DNA of 64,000 nucleotides from Streptomyces sp. RPT161 (GTDB taxonomy: Bacteria > Actinomycetota > Actinomycetes > Streptomycetales > Streptomycetaceae), in the NCBI RefSeq assembly GCF_027533845.1, contig NZ_JAPZVN010000003.1, forward strand, positions 1-64,000. Reading direction: 5' to 3'. This document shows, one piece after another, positions 35,484 through 45,439 of this stretch. Every line of letters starts with the position of its first letter. The first letter of the stretch is position 1. The notes under the pieces were generated by a model. The model saw only the letters and a program-made list of their open reading frames with translations, had not been told where the DNA came from and did no database searches. The translations under genes and the position numbers were made by a program.

Positions 35484-37358
35484 GTGACGATTTCGCAGGA
35501 CAGTGACCGGCAGACGACAGATCGTACGGCTACGAACACCCGCTTGCCGGTCCCGGCCATCGCGCCGGGTCCTCGCTCGCCGAGCGGCGAGCCCAGCACG
35601 CGGACCGCCAGCAGACGCGGAGCACGGCACTCCGGCAAGTACGACTACGAACGCTTCAGCCAACTCGCCGGCCCCCTCACCGAACCCGAAACCGGCACCG
35701 ACGGCACGTACCAGGTGCGCTACCGCAGCCTGATCGCCGCCGAAGGGCACCGGATGCGCAGCGCCCTGCTGCTGGGCGCGGCGCCAGTGGTCTCGTTGCT
35801 GCTGCTGGTCTGGCTGATGCTGCCGGAGCACTGGGTGCACCGGCACTACGTGCCCGCATGGGAGTCCGCGGCGGATGCGGTGATGCTGGTCTCCATCGGG
35901 CTGATCGAGAGCTTCCGCGTGATCAACGTGGTCTCCAACGCACACGCCACGCTGGTCGCCCGCGACCCGATCCCGGTCCGGCCCGAGCCGGGCACCCGGG
36001 TGGCCTTCCTCACCAGCTTCGTACCCGGCAAGGAACCGCTGGAGATGGTGCGCGCCACCTTGCAGGGGGCGGTGCGGCTGCGCCATGACGGTCCGCTCGA
36101 CATCTGGCTGCTGGACGAGGGCAACGCCCCCGAAGTCCGGCAGATGTGCGAGGAGTTGGGGGTACGGCACTTCTCCCGCAAGGGCGTGGAGAAGTGGAAC
36201 CGGCCCAGCGGGCCGTTCCGGGCCAAGACCAAGCACGGCAACTACAACTCCTGGCTGAGCGAGCACGGCCGCGACTACGAGTTCATGGCGTGCGTGGACA
36301 CCGACCACGTTCCACTGCCGGAGTTCCTGGAGCGGATGCTGGGCTACTTCCGGGACCCCGACGTGGCGTTCGTCGTCGGCCCGCAGGTGTACGGCAACTG
36401 CGACACGGCGGTGACCAAGGCGTCGGAGAGCCAGCAGTTCCTGTTCCACGCGCTTATCCAGCGCGCGGGAAACGCCTACCGCGCACCGATGTTCGTGGGC
36501 ACCAACAACTGCGTACGCATCAGTGCGCTACGGCAGATCGGCGGGCTGTACGACTCCATCACCGAGGACATGGCCACCGGTCTGGAGATCCACCGCAGGC
36601 GCAATCCGCGCACCGGCAACCGCTGGTGCTCGGTCTACACCCCGGACGTCCTCGCGGTGGGCGAGGGACCGTCGTCCTGGACCGACTTCTTCAACCAGCA
36701 ACTGCGCTGGAGCCGGGGCACCTACGAGACGCTGCTGCGGCAGTTCTGGAAGACGCACTGCACTCTCTCCCCCGGCCGGCTGCTCAACTACTCGCTGCTG
36801 GTGACCTTCTATCCGATGTCGGCGCTCAACTGGCTGCTCGGCGGCGTCTCCTGCGTGCTGTTCCTGGTGCTGGGCGCCTCCGGGGTGCACATCGAGTCGC
36901 AGATCTGGATGATGCTCTACAGCGACGCCGCGGCCCTGCAGATCGGGCTGTACCTGTGGAACCGTCGGCACAACGTCAGCCCGCACGAGCCAGAGGGCTC
37001 CTCCGGCGCGGCCGGCATGGTGATGTCCGCGCTGTCGGCGCCGCTGTACGCCAGATCGCTGGTCGGCGCACTGCTGCGGCGCAAGGCGGGTTTCGTGGTC
37101 ACCGCCAAGGGCGACTCGGCCAGCCCCGACCGGCTCGCCACCTTCTCCACCCATCTCGGCTGGGCGGCGGTCTTCGGCGGCTCGCTGATCGCCTCGTTCT
37201 TCCTCGGCCACACCCATGTGGCGATGCGCACCTGGGCCGTGCTCGCCCTGCTGACCGCCCTCGCACCGGTGCTGGTGTGGCGGACCACGGTCGCCAGGAA
37301 GCGGTCGGAGGCGCCGCGCCGGAAGGCACCCCGCCCCGTCGCACAGCACACCAGCTAG
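35484..37358 (+). CDS. cslA: Cellulose synthase-like family 2 glycosyltransferase CslA
   Basis: 624 residues. The GTG at 35484 has GGGGA upstream and gives the family-like start; an in-frame GTG at 35424 lacks a ribosome site. After an N-terminal cytoplasmic tail and membrane helices comes a GT2 domain: CVDTDHVPLPEF (DxD), YDSITEDMATGLEIHRR (TED) and QQLRWSRGTYE (QxxRW), then further membrane helices. In Streptomyces, CslA makes a beta-glucan-like polymer at hyphal tips, needed for normal development and pellet formation. It is followed 30 bases later by glxA, its known partner. Confidence 0.93.
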   Translation: MTISQDSDRQTTDRTATNTRLPVPAIAPGPRSPSGEPSTRTASRRGARHSGKYDYERFSQLAGPLTEPETGTDGTYQVRYRSLIAAEGHRMRSALLLGAAPVVSLLLLVWLMLPEHWVHRHYVPAWESAADAVMLVSIGLIESFRVINVVSNAHATLVARDPIPVRPEPGTRVAFLTSFVPGKEPLEMVRATLQGAVRLRHDGPLDIWLLDEGNAPEVRQMCEELGVRHFSRKGVEKWNRPSGPFRAKTKHGNYNSWLSEHGRDYEFMACVDTDHVPLPEFLERMLGYFRDPDVAFVVGPQVYGNCDTAVTKASESQQFLFHALIQRAGNAYRAPMFVGTNNCVRISALRQIGGLYDSITEDMATGLEIHRRRNPRTGNRWCSVYTPDVLAVGEGPSSWTDFFNQQLRWSRGTYETLLRQFWKTHCTLSPGRLLNYSLLVTFYPMSALNWLLGGVSCVLFLVLGASGVHIESQIWMMLYSDAAALQIGLYLWNRRHNVSPHEPEGSSGAAGMVMSALSAPLYARSLVGALLRRKAGFVVTAKGDSASPDRLATFSTHLGWAAVFGGSLIASFFLGHTHVAMRTWAVLALLTALAPVLVWRTTVARKRSEAPRRKAPRPVAQHTS

Positions 37359-37388
37359 ACCCCAACGCACAGTCAAAGGACAGATCCT

Positions 37389-39320
37389 GTGAGGTACCGC
37401 CCCAGCCCGCAGACCCGCAAGACCGCGATCGGTGTGGCGGCGTTCGTCGTCCTCGCCGCGATGAACGGCCCGGCCGCTCTGGGCTTCGCCGAGCACTCCT
37501 ACCACCAGTACAAGATCAACCAGCCCGGCTACAAGGCGATGTACGGCCACTGGGACCTGGTCGATGTGCCCAAGCAGTACCGGATCAACTCGATCCACGC
37601 CGCACTGCTGCACACCGGCAAGGTGCTGCTGATCGCCGGATCGGGCAACAACGAGAAGAACTTCAGAGCGGGCACGTTCCAGAGCGTGCTGTGGGACCCG
37701 GTGAACAACACCTTCAAGGAGATCCCGACCCCGAAGGACATGTTCTGCGGCGGCCACGCCCAACTCCCCGACGGGCAACTCCTGGTGGCGGGCGGCACCG
37801 CCCGCTACGAGAAGCTCCAGGGCGACGTCAAGCGGGCCGGCGGCGCGATGGTGATCAAGAACGAGAGCCCGGACCACCCGATGACGTTCCCCAAGGGCAC
37901 GGTCTTCCGCGGCTCGACCGGCAAGGAGTACGCCTCCCAACTGCCCATCACCGTACCGGCCGCCACGAAGACGGTGACCGGTTTCGGCCCGAAGAAGAAG
38001 GTCACCGTCACCGCCAGCGAGGCGCGGGTCTACGTCGAGTCGGTGCGCGACGGTGAGGGGGGTATCTCCAACACCGCCGACCAGTACCGGATCGTCGGCC
38101 TCAAGGGCGACGACGCGCGCAACCACTACGGCCTGGCGACCAAACTCGGCCTGGACAAGAAGGACTTCCAGGGACTGCGGGAGTCCTACCTCTTCGACCC
38201 GGAGTCCGAGCGCTACGTCCAGGTCACGTCCATGTCGGAGGCCCGCTGGTACCCGACGCTGGTCACACTGGCGGACAACAGGGTGATGGCGGTCTCCGGC
38301 CTGGACGACATGGGCCAGATCATCCCCGGCAAGAACGAGATCTTCGACCCTGCGACGCGCAGGTGGTCGCCGGGGCCGACGCGCTACTTCCCCACCTATC
38401 CGGCGCTGTTCCTCACCAAGGGCGGCAAGCTGTTCTACTCCGGTTCCAACGCCGGTTACGGTCCGGCCGACCAGGGCCGCACCCCCGGCGTGTGGGATCC
38501 GCGCGCCAACACCTTCACCCCGGTGCCGGGTCTGCACGACCCCGACCAGACCGAGACCTCCGCGTCCGTACTGCTGCCGCCGGCGCAGCGGCAGTCGGTG
38601 ATGATCCTCGGCGGCGGCGGGGTGGGCGAGTCGCACCGGTCGACCGGGCGCACCGCCGTCGTGGACCTCGGTCAGGAACGCCCGCGCTACAAGGACGGCC
38701 CCGACCTGCCGCAGGGCACCCGCTACCTCAACGCGGTGCTCACCCCGGACGACTCCGTGTTCACCTCGGGTGGATCGCTGGACTACCGGGGCAAGGAGGC
38801 CAGCGACGTGCTCAGGGCGCAGTTCTACGACCCGGCCCAGGGCACGTTCCGTCCGGCCGCCGCGCCGACCGTCGGGCGGGACTACCACTCCGAGGCGCTG
38901 CTGCTGCCGGACGGGCGGATCGCCGTCTTCGGTTCCAACCCGCTGTTCGCGGACAAGGCCAACACCGAGGACGCCCCCTTCGAGCAGCGCATCGAGGTCT
39001 ACAGCCCGCCGTACCTCTACGGCCGGACCAGGCCGGAGTTGGGCTCCGGCCCGGTGGAAGTGGAGCGCGGACAGTCGGTGACCTTCCACAGCGGGTCGGC
39101 CGGCGGGGTGCGCGCGGCGCGGCTGATGCGGCCGAGCGCGGTCACCCACGTCACCGATGTGGAACAGCGCTCGATCGCCCTGGACCTGGTGCGGCACGAC
39201 CGTTCGGTGACCGTCACCGTGCCGCGGGATCCGTCGCTGGTGCCGTCCGGTTGGTACATGCTGTTCCTCACCGACCGGCGCGGGACTCCTTCGCAGGCCC
39301 GCTGGGTTCACGTTCGGTGA
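37389..39320 (+). CDS. glxA: Radical copper oxidase GlxA
   Basis: 643 residues from a GTG at 37389 (AAAGGA upstream), with an N-terminal hydrophobic anchor. Kelch-type propeller with galactose-oxidase copper site residues: C120 (DMFCGGHAQ) and Y288 (ARWYPTLV), expected to form the thioether cofactor, then Y499 and H500 (RDYHSEALLLP) and H587 (VTHVTDVEQRSIAL). GlxA oxidises the glycan made by CslA; both are required for deposition of the tip polymer. It follows cslA after 30 bases and overlaps the end of the opposing GH6 gene by 53 bases. Confidence 0.95.
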   Translation: MRYRPSPQTRKTAIGVAAFVVLAAMNGPAALGFAEHSYHQYKINQPGYKAMYGHWDLVDVPKQYRINSIHAALLHTGKVLLIAGSGNNEKNFRAGTFQSVLWDPVNNTFKEIPTPKDMFCGGHAQLPDGQLLVAGGTARYEKLQGDVKRAGGAMVIKNESPDHPMTFPKGTVFRGSTGKEYASQLPITVPAATKTVTGFGPKKKVTVTASEARVYVESVRDGEGGISNTADQYRIVGLKGDDARNHYGLATKLGLDKKDFQGLRESYLFDPESERYVQVTSMSEARWYPTLVTLADNRVMAVSGLDDMGQIIPGKNEIFDPATRRWSPGPTRYFPTYPALFLTKGGKLFYSGSNAGYGPADQGRTPGVWDPRANTFTPVPGLHDPDQTETSASVLLPPAQRQSVMILGGGGVGESHRSTGRTAVVDLGQERPRYKDGPDLPQGTRYLNAVLTPDDSVFTSGGSLDYRGKEASDVLRAQFYDPAQGTFRPAAAPTVGRDYHSEALLLPDGRIAVFGSNPLFADKANTEDAPFEQRIEVYSPPYLYGRTRPELGSGPVEVERGQSVTFHSGSAGGVRAARLMRPSAVTHVTDVEQRSIALDLVRHDRSVTVTVPRDPSLVPSGWYMLFLTDRRGTPSQARWVHVR

Positions 39321-40362
39321 CCGACGGCCAGTTGCCTGACCTGCGGGCCAGTTGGAGGGCGTAGTCCGGCCACCACTGGCCCGCGGGCGGGCCGCCCCGG
39401 CAGGCGCCGTCGGACTCGCCGGGGCGCTTGACCCACAGATAGGCGTCGACCTGGCGGTCGCCGGTCGCCGTGGTCGGCGGGCGGCCCAGCGCCCGGTCCG
39501 GCGGGTTGCACCAGGACTGCGCGCCTTCCTGCTCCGCCGCCTGCTGGGCGCGGACCAGCGGACCGCCGCCGTTGCGGCTGGTGTCGATGACGAAGTGGGT
39601 ACCGCCCAGCAGTGCGGACAGCCGGTGTCCGTACTCCTCACTGGCCTGCGTAGTCTGGAAGTTGGAGACGTTGAGGGCGAACCCGTTGGCCTCCTTGATG
39701 TCGGCCTTACGCAACGCGTCCACCAGTTGCCGCGGATCGCGGATCCAGCCCGCGTTTCCGGCGTCCAGGTAGACGGCCGTGTTGGGCAGCGACTTGAGCG
39801 TCCGCACGCCGTACGCCAGCAGGTCGAGCCGTTCGCGATCGCCCTGGTTGGCGGCGCAGGTGACCAGTTGGGCCACCGCGTCGGGCTCCAGTACCACCCA
39901 GGCCCTGCGGTTCTCGATCCCGTCGGCCAGCCGGTCGATCCACGCGCGGTAGGCGGCACCGTCCGCGGCCCCACCGGCGGAGTACTGTCCGCAGTCGCGG
40001 TGGGGGATGTTGTAGGCGACCAACACCGGTACTCGGCGGGAAAGTTGGGCCTCCATGGTGACCCGCCGGACGCGTTCGGTCGGATCGCCCTCGCCGAGCC
40101 AGGTCGCCGTCGGCTGGTCGGCGATCCGCCGCAGCAGGTCCGCGTCGTCCTCCCGGCCCCGCTCCTGCCACACCGCGGCCTGCTCGTCGGCGCGATTGCG
40201 CGGATCCACCCAGAAGGGCGAACCGGCGGTGGCCCCGGAATCGTCGAGCGGTACGGTCAGCGGTCCGCCGGCGGCGATGGGCCAGGGCATGAGCAGCCCC
40301 TGGACCCCGAGCAGTGCGGCGGCGATACAGGCGGACGTCGTATAGCGAGCCGACAGACGCAC
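39268..40362 (-). CDS. cslZ: Secreted GH6 family cellulase-like protein (CslZ-like)
   Basis: 364 residues from a GTG at 40362 with GAGGGTGAG upstream. A signal peptide-like N-terminus (YTTSACIAAALLGVQGLLMP) precedes a GH6 domain: PVLVAYNIPHRDCGQYSAGG with the catalytic-site Asp, WVVLEPDAVAQL with the general acid Asp, NVSNFQ, HFVIDTSRNGGG and WVKRPGESDGAC. GH6 enzymes cleave beta-1,4-glucan with inversion. Its place next to cslA-glxA suggests trimming of the CslA polymer, as described for the S. lividans locus. The 3' end overlaps glxA on the opposite strand. Confidence 0.9.
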   Translation of the reverse strand: MRLSARYTTSACIAAALLGVQGLLMPWPIAAGGPLTVPLDDSGATAGSPFWVDPRNRADEQAAVWQERGREDDADLLRRIADQPTATWLGEGDPTERVRRVTMEAQLSRRVPVLVAYNIPHRDCGQYSAGGAADGAAYRAWIDRLADGIENRRAWVVLEPDAVAQLVTCAANQGDRERLDLLAYGVRTLKSLPNTAVYLDAGNAGWIRDPRQLVDALRKADIKEANGFALNVSNFQTTQASEEYGHRLSALLGGTHFVIDTSRNGGGPLVRAQQAAEQEGAQSWCNPPDRALGRPPTTATGDRQVDAYLWVKRPGESDGACRGGPPAGQWWPDYALQLARRSGNWPSVTEREPSGPAKESRAGR

Positions 40363-40479
40363 CAGTCACTCACCCTCTTCGTTCCTCAATGGTGGCAGCC
40401 TGATACCACCGATATCCCTCCTAGACTCACATATGGCGATCGGTCGGACATTATTCGGCACATCGGGCGAGTCGCACCC

Positions 40480-42261
40480 TCAGCGGCTGCTCAGCGTCCA
40501 CGCGTCGGGGGTGAACGCGCCCGGATCCTGGTCGCCGTTGAACAGCAGCCCGCGGCCGTCGTGGATCCGCACACCGGAGACGTTCACCCCCCGGCCGGTG
40601 TAGGCCGGATCCGTGGTGTAGCGCCAGCGCAGCAGCACCGCGCCTTGGTACGCCGGGAGTTGGGCGGATGCCCGCCACCAGGAACGGGTGCCGCCGGACA
40701 GTGCCAGTTGCGTTCCGGGCGGTGCGCCCGGGCCGGTGACGGTGACCGGGACCGGCTGCCAGGTGGCGCCGCCGTCGGTGCTGGACTCCAGGTGGACGAA
40801 GTCGCTCCCGGGTTCGGTGTCCACGAAGGTGTCGTAGTGGATGGCCAGCGGACCGCCGCGCGGGGTGACGGAGACGGTGAGCGTCGCGGTGCCGGCGTCG
40901 CCGATGCCGGAGTACCAGGACGGTACGCCGTGCGGTGCGCGTATCGCCATCGCGTCGGCCAGGCCGTCGGCGGCGGCGCGCCGGGCCGGGTTGGTGGAGC
41001 CCCAGTCACGGGTGGGGTGCACGCGGTTGCTGAACTGCAGCGCGATGGAGCGGGATTCGGGGTCGATGACGATGGTCGTGCCGGTGAAGCCGGTGTGCCC
41101 CGCGGTGGCAGGGCTGTCCAACCGGCCCATGTACCAGCGCTGGTCGAGTTCGAAGCCCAGACCGTGCCCGTCGCCCGGGAACCGGCTGTTGAAGTCGGTC
41201 AGCATCTGTCGCACCCAGTACTGGGTCAGGATCCGATGCCCGCGGTACGTACCGCCGTTGAGGACGGCCTGGGCGAGCACCGCCACGTCTGCGACGGTGG
41301 AGAACACGCCGGCGTGTCCGGCGACACCCCCCATCGCCCACGCGTTCTCGTCGTGCACCTGCCCCCACACCAGGCCGCGTTGCGGCTCGCCAGGGCCGTC
41401 CTCGTACTCCTCGGCGGCGATCCGCGTCCGGAGCGGGGCGGGCGGGTTGTACATGGTGTCGCGCATGCCCAGCGGACCCGTGATGCCGTCTCGCACCAGG
41501 GTGTCCAGCGGTTCGCCGGTGATGTGTTGCAGCACCTGTTGCAGCGTGAGCATGTTCAGGTCTGAGTACAGATACGTGCTGCCCGGCGGGTTCTGCGGGG
41601 TGGTGTCCAAGATGGCCCTGACCCGGGAGGGCATGTCGGGGTACTGCCACAGCGGCGGGCTGGGGTCCGGTGGCAGGCCGGAGGTGTGGGTGAGCAGTTC
41701 CTCGATGGTGATCGAGCCCTTGCCGTGGCTGGCGAACTCCGGCAGGTAGCTGGCGACGGTGGCGTTCAGCTGGAGCCGCCCGGCCTGGAGTTGCTGCACC
41801 GCCACGATGGAGGTGAACAGCTTCGAAAGGGACGCCAGGTCGAAGATGGTGTCGGTGCGCATGGGGATCTGCCGGGCCGCGGGGAGCGGATCGCCCTGGC
41901 GGTCCGCGTAGCGCAGCGCGTAGCCGCTGGCGTGGTCGGCCACCACGACTCCGTCGTGTGCCAGCAGCGTGACCTGGCCGGAGAACATCGGGTGGCCGGT
42001 GGCCGGGTCGGGCCTGGTCCAGGCGTCCTCTTCGGCGAGTGCGGTGCGGATCGGGGCCGGGTCGAGCCCGGCCTGCTCGGGGGTACCGCCGCGCAGTACG
42101 GTCCACGGTGGCGCGAAGTCCCGGTGCGGCTGGTCGAAGCGGCCGTTGGCGGGGGGCCGGGCCGGATGAGTCGCTACGGCGCCGGCGGGCGCGGTAGCGG
42201 CGACCAGCCCCACGGCGGCGGCCAGTGCCACGGCCGTGAGGGCGGCTCGGCGGGCGAACAT
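40480..42261 (-). CDS. Secreted serine hydrolase (beta-lactamase/penicillin-binding fold)
   Basis: 593 residues from the ATG at 42261 with a clear signal peptide (RRAALTAVALAAAVGLVAAT). The class C beta-lactamase-like domain has the SxxK motif in DLASLSKLFTS, YxN in YLYSDLNML and HTGFTG at the third motif position. Family enzymes act as D-amino-acid peptidases or esterases. The C-terminal part from about residue 450 is a beta-rich extra domain (VHLESSTDGGATWQPVPV). It lies just downstream of the NamZ-like gene, a pairing seen in other bacteria for wall-sugar recycling. Confidence 0.87.
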   Translation of the reverse strand: MFARRAALTAVALAAAVGLVAATAPAGAVATHPARPPANGRFDQPHRDFAPPWTVLRGGTPEQAGLDPAPIRTALAEEDAWTRPDPATGHPMFSGQVTLLAHDGVVVADHASGYALRYADRQGDPLPAARQIPMRTDTIFDLASLSKLFTSIVAVQQLQAGRLQLNATVASYLPEFASHGKGSITIEELLTHTSGLPPDPSPPLWQYPDMPSRVRAILDTTPQNPPGSTYLYSDLNMLTLQQVLQHITGEPLDTLVRDGITGPLGMRDTMYNPPAPLRTRIAAEEYEDGPGEPQRGLVWGQVHDENAWAMGGVAGHAGVFSTVADVAVLAQAVLNGGTYRGHRILTQYWVRQMLTDFNSRFPGDGHGLGFELDQRWYMGRLDSPATAGHTGFTGTTIVIDPESRSIALQFSNRVHPTRDWGSTNPARRAAADGLADAMAIRAPHGVPSWYSGIGDAGTATLTVSVTPRGGPLAIHYDTFVDTEPGSDFVHLESSTDGGATWQPVPVTVTGPGAPPGTQLALSGGTRSWWRASAQLPAYQGAVLLRWRYTTDPAYTGRGVNVSGVRIHDGRGLLFNGDQDPGAFTPDAWTLSSR

Positions 42262-42294
42262 CGCGGTTCTCCCCTCGTTCGGTGTGCGCGCTGG

Positions 42295-43545
42295 CTAGCG
42301 GTACAGCAGGAACGGTTCGCGGCGCTCGCGAAACACTTCGAGTTCGGTGTGCCAGGCGCCGACCACCTCCTCGGCCGGGGCGCCCGCGTCGACCATGGTG
42401 CGCAGCCTGCTGGAGCCGCTCAGGTCGTCGATCCAGTGGTCGGGCCGCCAGCCGAAGACCGAGCGGTACAGCCGGCGGGCGGTCACGATCATGGCCACCG
42501 CGGTGGTGATGGGGTCCACCCCGCGGCGGTCGGTGAGATGCACCTGGACACCGCCACAGGTGGTGCCCGCGAACTTGTCGAAGGTGGGAACCGTGTAGTT
42601 CTCCCGGAACCGCACGCCCGGCAGGCCCATCGCGTTCAGCGTCTCCGCCCAGTGCCAGTCGATGCCGGGCGCGCCGATCATCTCGAACGGCCGGGTGGTG
42701 CCGCGGCCTTCGGAGAGCAGGGTGCCCTCGAACAGGCAGGTTCCGGGGTAGAGCAGCGCGGTGTCGCCGGTGGGCATGTTGGGGCTGGGCGGCACCCAGG
42801 GCAGACCGGTGTCTGTGAACAGCATGTCGCGCCGGTAGCCGCGCACCGGTACGACGTCCAGACTGCTCAGCCGTCGGCCGCCGGTGTCACCGGGCACGAA
42901 GATCGCGTCGAACATCCTGGCCAGTTCACCAGCGGTCATGCCCGGCTGCTGCACGACGGGTTTGAGTCCGACACCGGTCGCGAATCGCGGGTCGAGCTGC
43001 GGGCCGTATGCCTGGCCGCCGTTGGGGTTGGGGCGGTCCAGCACGACGAACGCGGCGCCGGTGCGCACCGCCGCCACCATCGCCACGTACATCGTCCAGG
43101 TGTAGGTGTAGAAACGGGCGCCGACGCCGGCGATGTCGAACACCACGGTGTCCACGCCCGCCTTGCGGTACATCGCGGCCAGTTGCTCCGCGCTCGCGCC
43201 GTAGGCGTCGTAGACCGGGATGCCGGTGCGCGGATCGGTGTAGTCGCCCTCGGAGCCACCGGCCTGGGAGGTGCCGCGGAAGCCGTGTTCCGGGCCGAAC
43301 GCGGCGACCGGTCGGGCGTTCGCGGCGGTCATGGCGTCCACGATGTGGGTGAGGTCGCGCAGTACACCGGTGGGGTTGGTGAGCACGCCCGTCCGGCGTC
43401 CGGCGAGCGCCCGCCAGCCCTGTGCCGCCAGTACGTCCGCACCGGTCAGTACCGGCTCCCGGCCGTGCGCCGGGGCAGCGGCGCCGACGGTGCCGACACC
43501 GAGCGCGGTCGCGGCGACGAACCCGCGTCTGCTCATCGGTGACAT
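42295..43545 (-). CDS. namZ: Exo-beta-N-acetylmuramidase NamZ (DUF1343)
   Basis: 416 residues. The ATG at 43545 is chosen, giving a twin-arginine-like leader (SPMSRRGFVAATALGVGTV); the ATGs at 43536 and 43563 are alternatives. The conserved core motifs of the family are present: FGPEHGFRG with the proposed catalytic Glu, GIPVYDAYG, VVFDIAGVGARFYTY and VVLDRPNPNGG. NamZ releases MurNAc from the non-reducing end of peptidoglycan fragments. A 33-base gap separates it from the serine hydrolase. The divergent NagZ gene completes a secreted set for dismantling wall sugars. Confidence 0.88.
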   Translation of the reverse strand: MSPMSRRGFVAATALGVGTVGAAAPAHGREPVLTGADVLAAQGWRALAGRRTGVLTNPTGVLRDLTHIVDAMTAANARPVAAFGPEHGFRGTSQAGGSEGDYTDPRTGIPVYDAYGASAEQLAAMYRKAGVDTVVFDIAGVGARFYTYTWTMYVAMVAAVRTGAAFVVLDRPNPNGGQAYGPQLDPRFATGVGLKPVVQQPGMTAGELARMFDAIFVPGDTGGRRLSSLDVVPVRGYRRDMLFTDTGLPWVPPSPNMPTGDTALLYPGTCLFEGTLLSEGRGTTRPFEMIGAPGIDWHWAETLNAMGLPGVRFRENYTVPTFDKFAGTTCGGVQVHLTDRRGVDPITTAVAMIVTARRLYRSVFGWRPDHWIDDLSGSSRLRTMVDAGAPAEEVVGAWHTELEVFRERREPFLLYR

Positions 43546-43687
43546 GCCTGGCAACGTACGCATGTGACGGGTCCCGGTCAATGAGCGCACGGCCGGGATC
43601 CGCCTGTCGGCGCAGGATATTGACACCGCGTCAGCGACGCGGTGCAATGCCGCGCACGGTCCGTCACTTCGTCGCCGGGAGGCGCTG

Positions 43688-45439
43688 ATGCGTGCTGGTG
43701 CGGTCACGACCGTTCTGCTGACCGCCGCCGCGGTCACCGTCAGCACCGCCGCCGCACCACTCGCCACCGCCACGGACCACCAGGTCAACATGCTGATGAC
43801 GCGGATGACGCTACCGGAGAAGGTCGGCCAGCTGTTCGTCTCCGAGGTGTACGGCGCCACCGCCACCACCACCGACCCCGTGGACGTAGCGGCCAACCAC
43901 CGGCTGTACGGCGCCGACGTGGGCAACGGCGCGCAACTGCTGGCCAGGTACCACCTCGGCGGCGTCATCTACTTCTCCTGGAGCGACAACCTCAACGACC
44001 CCCGGCAGATCACCGCGCTGTCCGCCGGACTACAGCACGCCGCGACCGCCGCCCCCGGCGGCGTCCCGCTGCAGATCAGCACCGACCAGGAGGGCGGCAC
44101 CGTCAACCGGATCGGCGCACCGCTCGCCGTGTCGCCGGGCAACATGGCAATAGGCGCCACCTTCGACCCAGCCGCCGCCTACCGCGCCGCCTCGGTCAGC
44201 GGCGCGCAACTGCGGGCGCTGGGCATCAACACGGACGACGCGCCCGTGGTGGACGTCAACACCAACCCCCTCAACAGCGCTGACGGGCCAAGGGCGTTCG
44301 GCGACCGCACCGGGTGGACCGCCCGCTTCGCGGCCGCCGCGGTACACGGCTACGCGGCGAGCGGCGTGGGCGCGCAGGCCAAGCACTTCCCGGGACTCGG
44401 CGACACCACGGTCAACACCGACAACGGTGTGGCGGTCACCCATGAGACCCGGGCCCAGATCATGGCCAGGGACGTACCGCCGTTCCGGGCGGCCATCGCG
44501 GCGGGCGTGCCGTCCATCATGGCGGCGCACATCGTGGCGCCCTCCCTCGACCCGTCCGGACTGCCCGCCAGCCTCTCCCGGCCCATCGTCACCGGCCTGC
44601 TGCGCGGCACGCTGCACTACGACGGAGTGGTGATCACCGATGCGCTCAGCGCCGCCGCGCTGGCCGGGATCGCCCCGGACCAGGTGGTGCTGGACGCCAT
44701 CAGCGCGGGCGACGACGAACTGCTGATGCCACCCGACCTGCCGGGCGCGGTGCACGCGGTGCTGAACGCCGTGCGCACCGGCAGGATCAGCACCGCGCGC
44801 ATCGACCAGTCGGTGCACCGCATCCTGCGGATGAAGGCCCAACTGGGCCTGCTCCAGCACCGCTACCCGGCCGCGCCCCGCAACCCGTTCGACGCCCCGG
44901 GCGTGATGGCCGGGATCGCCCGCCGTTCCATCACCCTGCTGCGCGACACCCGCCGCGTGCTGCCGCTGACAGCGCACTCCGGGACGCGGGTCCTGGTCAC
45001 CGGATGGGGGACCGCCACGACGCTGAACCTGGCGAACGCCCTGGCCGCCCAGGGGCTGGCCACCGACCGTCTGTGGACCGGCTCACCGGACCAGCACACC
45101 ATCGACACCGCTGTGGCCGCGGCCAGGGCCCATGACGTCACCGTGGTGACCAGCTACAACGCCTGGAGCGATTCCGCCCAGCAGAGCCTGGTGCGGCAAC
45201 TCCTGGCCACCGGGCGGCCGATCGTGGTCGCCTCGGTCGGCGGCCCGTACGACATCGCCTACTTCCCCACCGCCACAACATATCTGGCCGCCTACGACTA
45301 CCAGCCGGTCTCCGTCACCGCGTTGGCGAACACCCTGCTCGGCACCGCGCCAACCGGTAGGCTACCGGTTACGGTGCGTCAGGTTACGGGCGGCGGAACG
45401 CTGTTCGCCTTCGGCTCGGGGATCGGATACCAGCGGTGA
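43688..45439 (+). CDS. nagZ: Secreted GH3 beta-N-acetylhexosaminidase (NagZ-like)
   Basis: 583 residues from the ATG at 43688 with a signal peptide (VTTVLLTAAAVTVSTAAAP). GH3 N-acetylglucosaminidase signatures: STDQEGGTVNRIG, GAQAKHFPGLGDTTVNT with the His of the mobile loop, and GVVITDALSAAAL with the nucleophilic Asp. A C-terminal domain of about 200 residues follows, as in the Bacillus enzyme. It removes GlcNAc from wall fragments outside the cell, preparing MurNAc ends for NamZ. The esterase gene overlaps its stop (GTGA). Confidence 0.92.
   Translation: MRAGAVTTVLLTAAAVTVSTAAAPLATATDHQVNMLMTRMTLPEKVGQLFVSEVYGATATTTDPVDVAANHRLYGADVGNGAQLLARYHLGGVIYFSWSDNLNDPRQITALSAGLQHAATAAPGGVPLQISTDQEGGTVNRIGAPLAVSPGNMAIGATFDPAAAYRAASVSGAQLRALGINTDDAPVVDVNTNPLNSADGPRAFGDRTGWTARFAAAAVHGYAASGVGAQAKHFPGLGDTTVNTDNGVAVTHETRAQIMARDVPPFRAAIAAGVPSIMAAHIVAPSLDPSGLPASLSRPIVTGLLRGTLHYDGVVITDALSAAALAGIAPDQVVLDAISAGDDELLMPPDLPGAVHAVLNAVRTGRISTARIDQSVHRILRMKAQLGLLQHRYPAAPRNPFDAPGVMAGIARRSITLLRDTRRVLPLTAHSGTRVLVTGWGTATTLNLANALAAQGLATDRLWTGSPDQHTIDTAVAAARAHDVTVVTSYNAWSDSAQQSLVRQLLATGRPIVVASVGGPYDIAYFPTATTYLAAYDYQPVSVTALANTLLGTAPTGRLPVTVRQVTGGGTLFAFGSGIGYQR

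Noticed and set aside
36528-39974. 1148-codon minus-strand open frame across cslA, glxA and the GH6 gene
   Set aside because: No motifs; the sense strands encode well-conserved proteins with intact catalytic residues.
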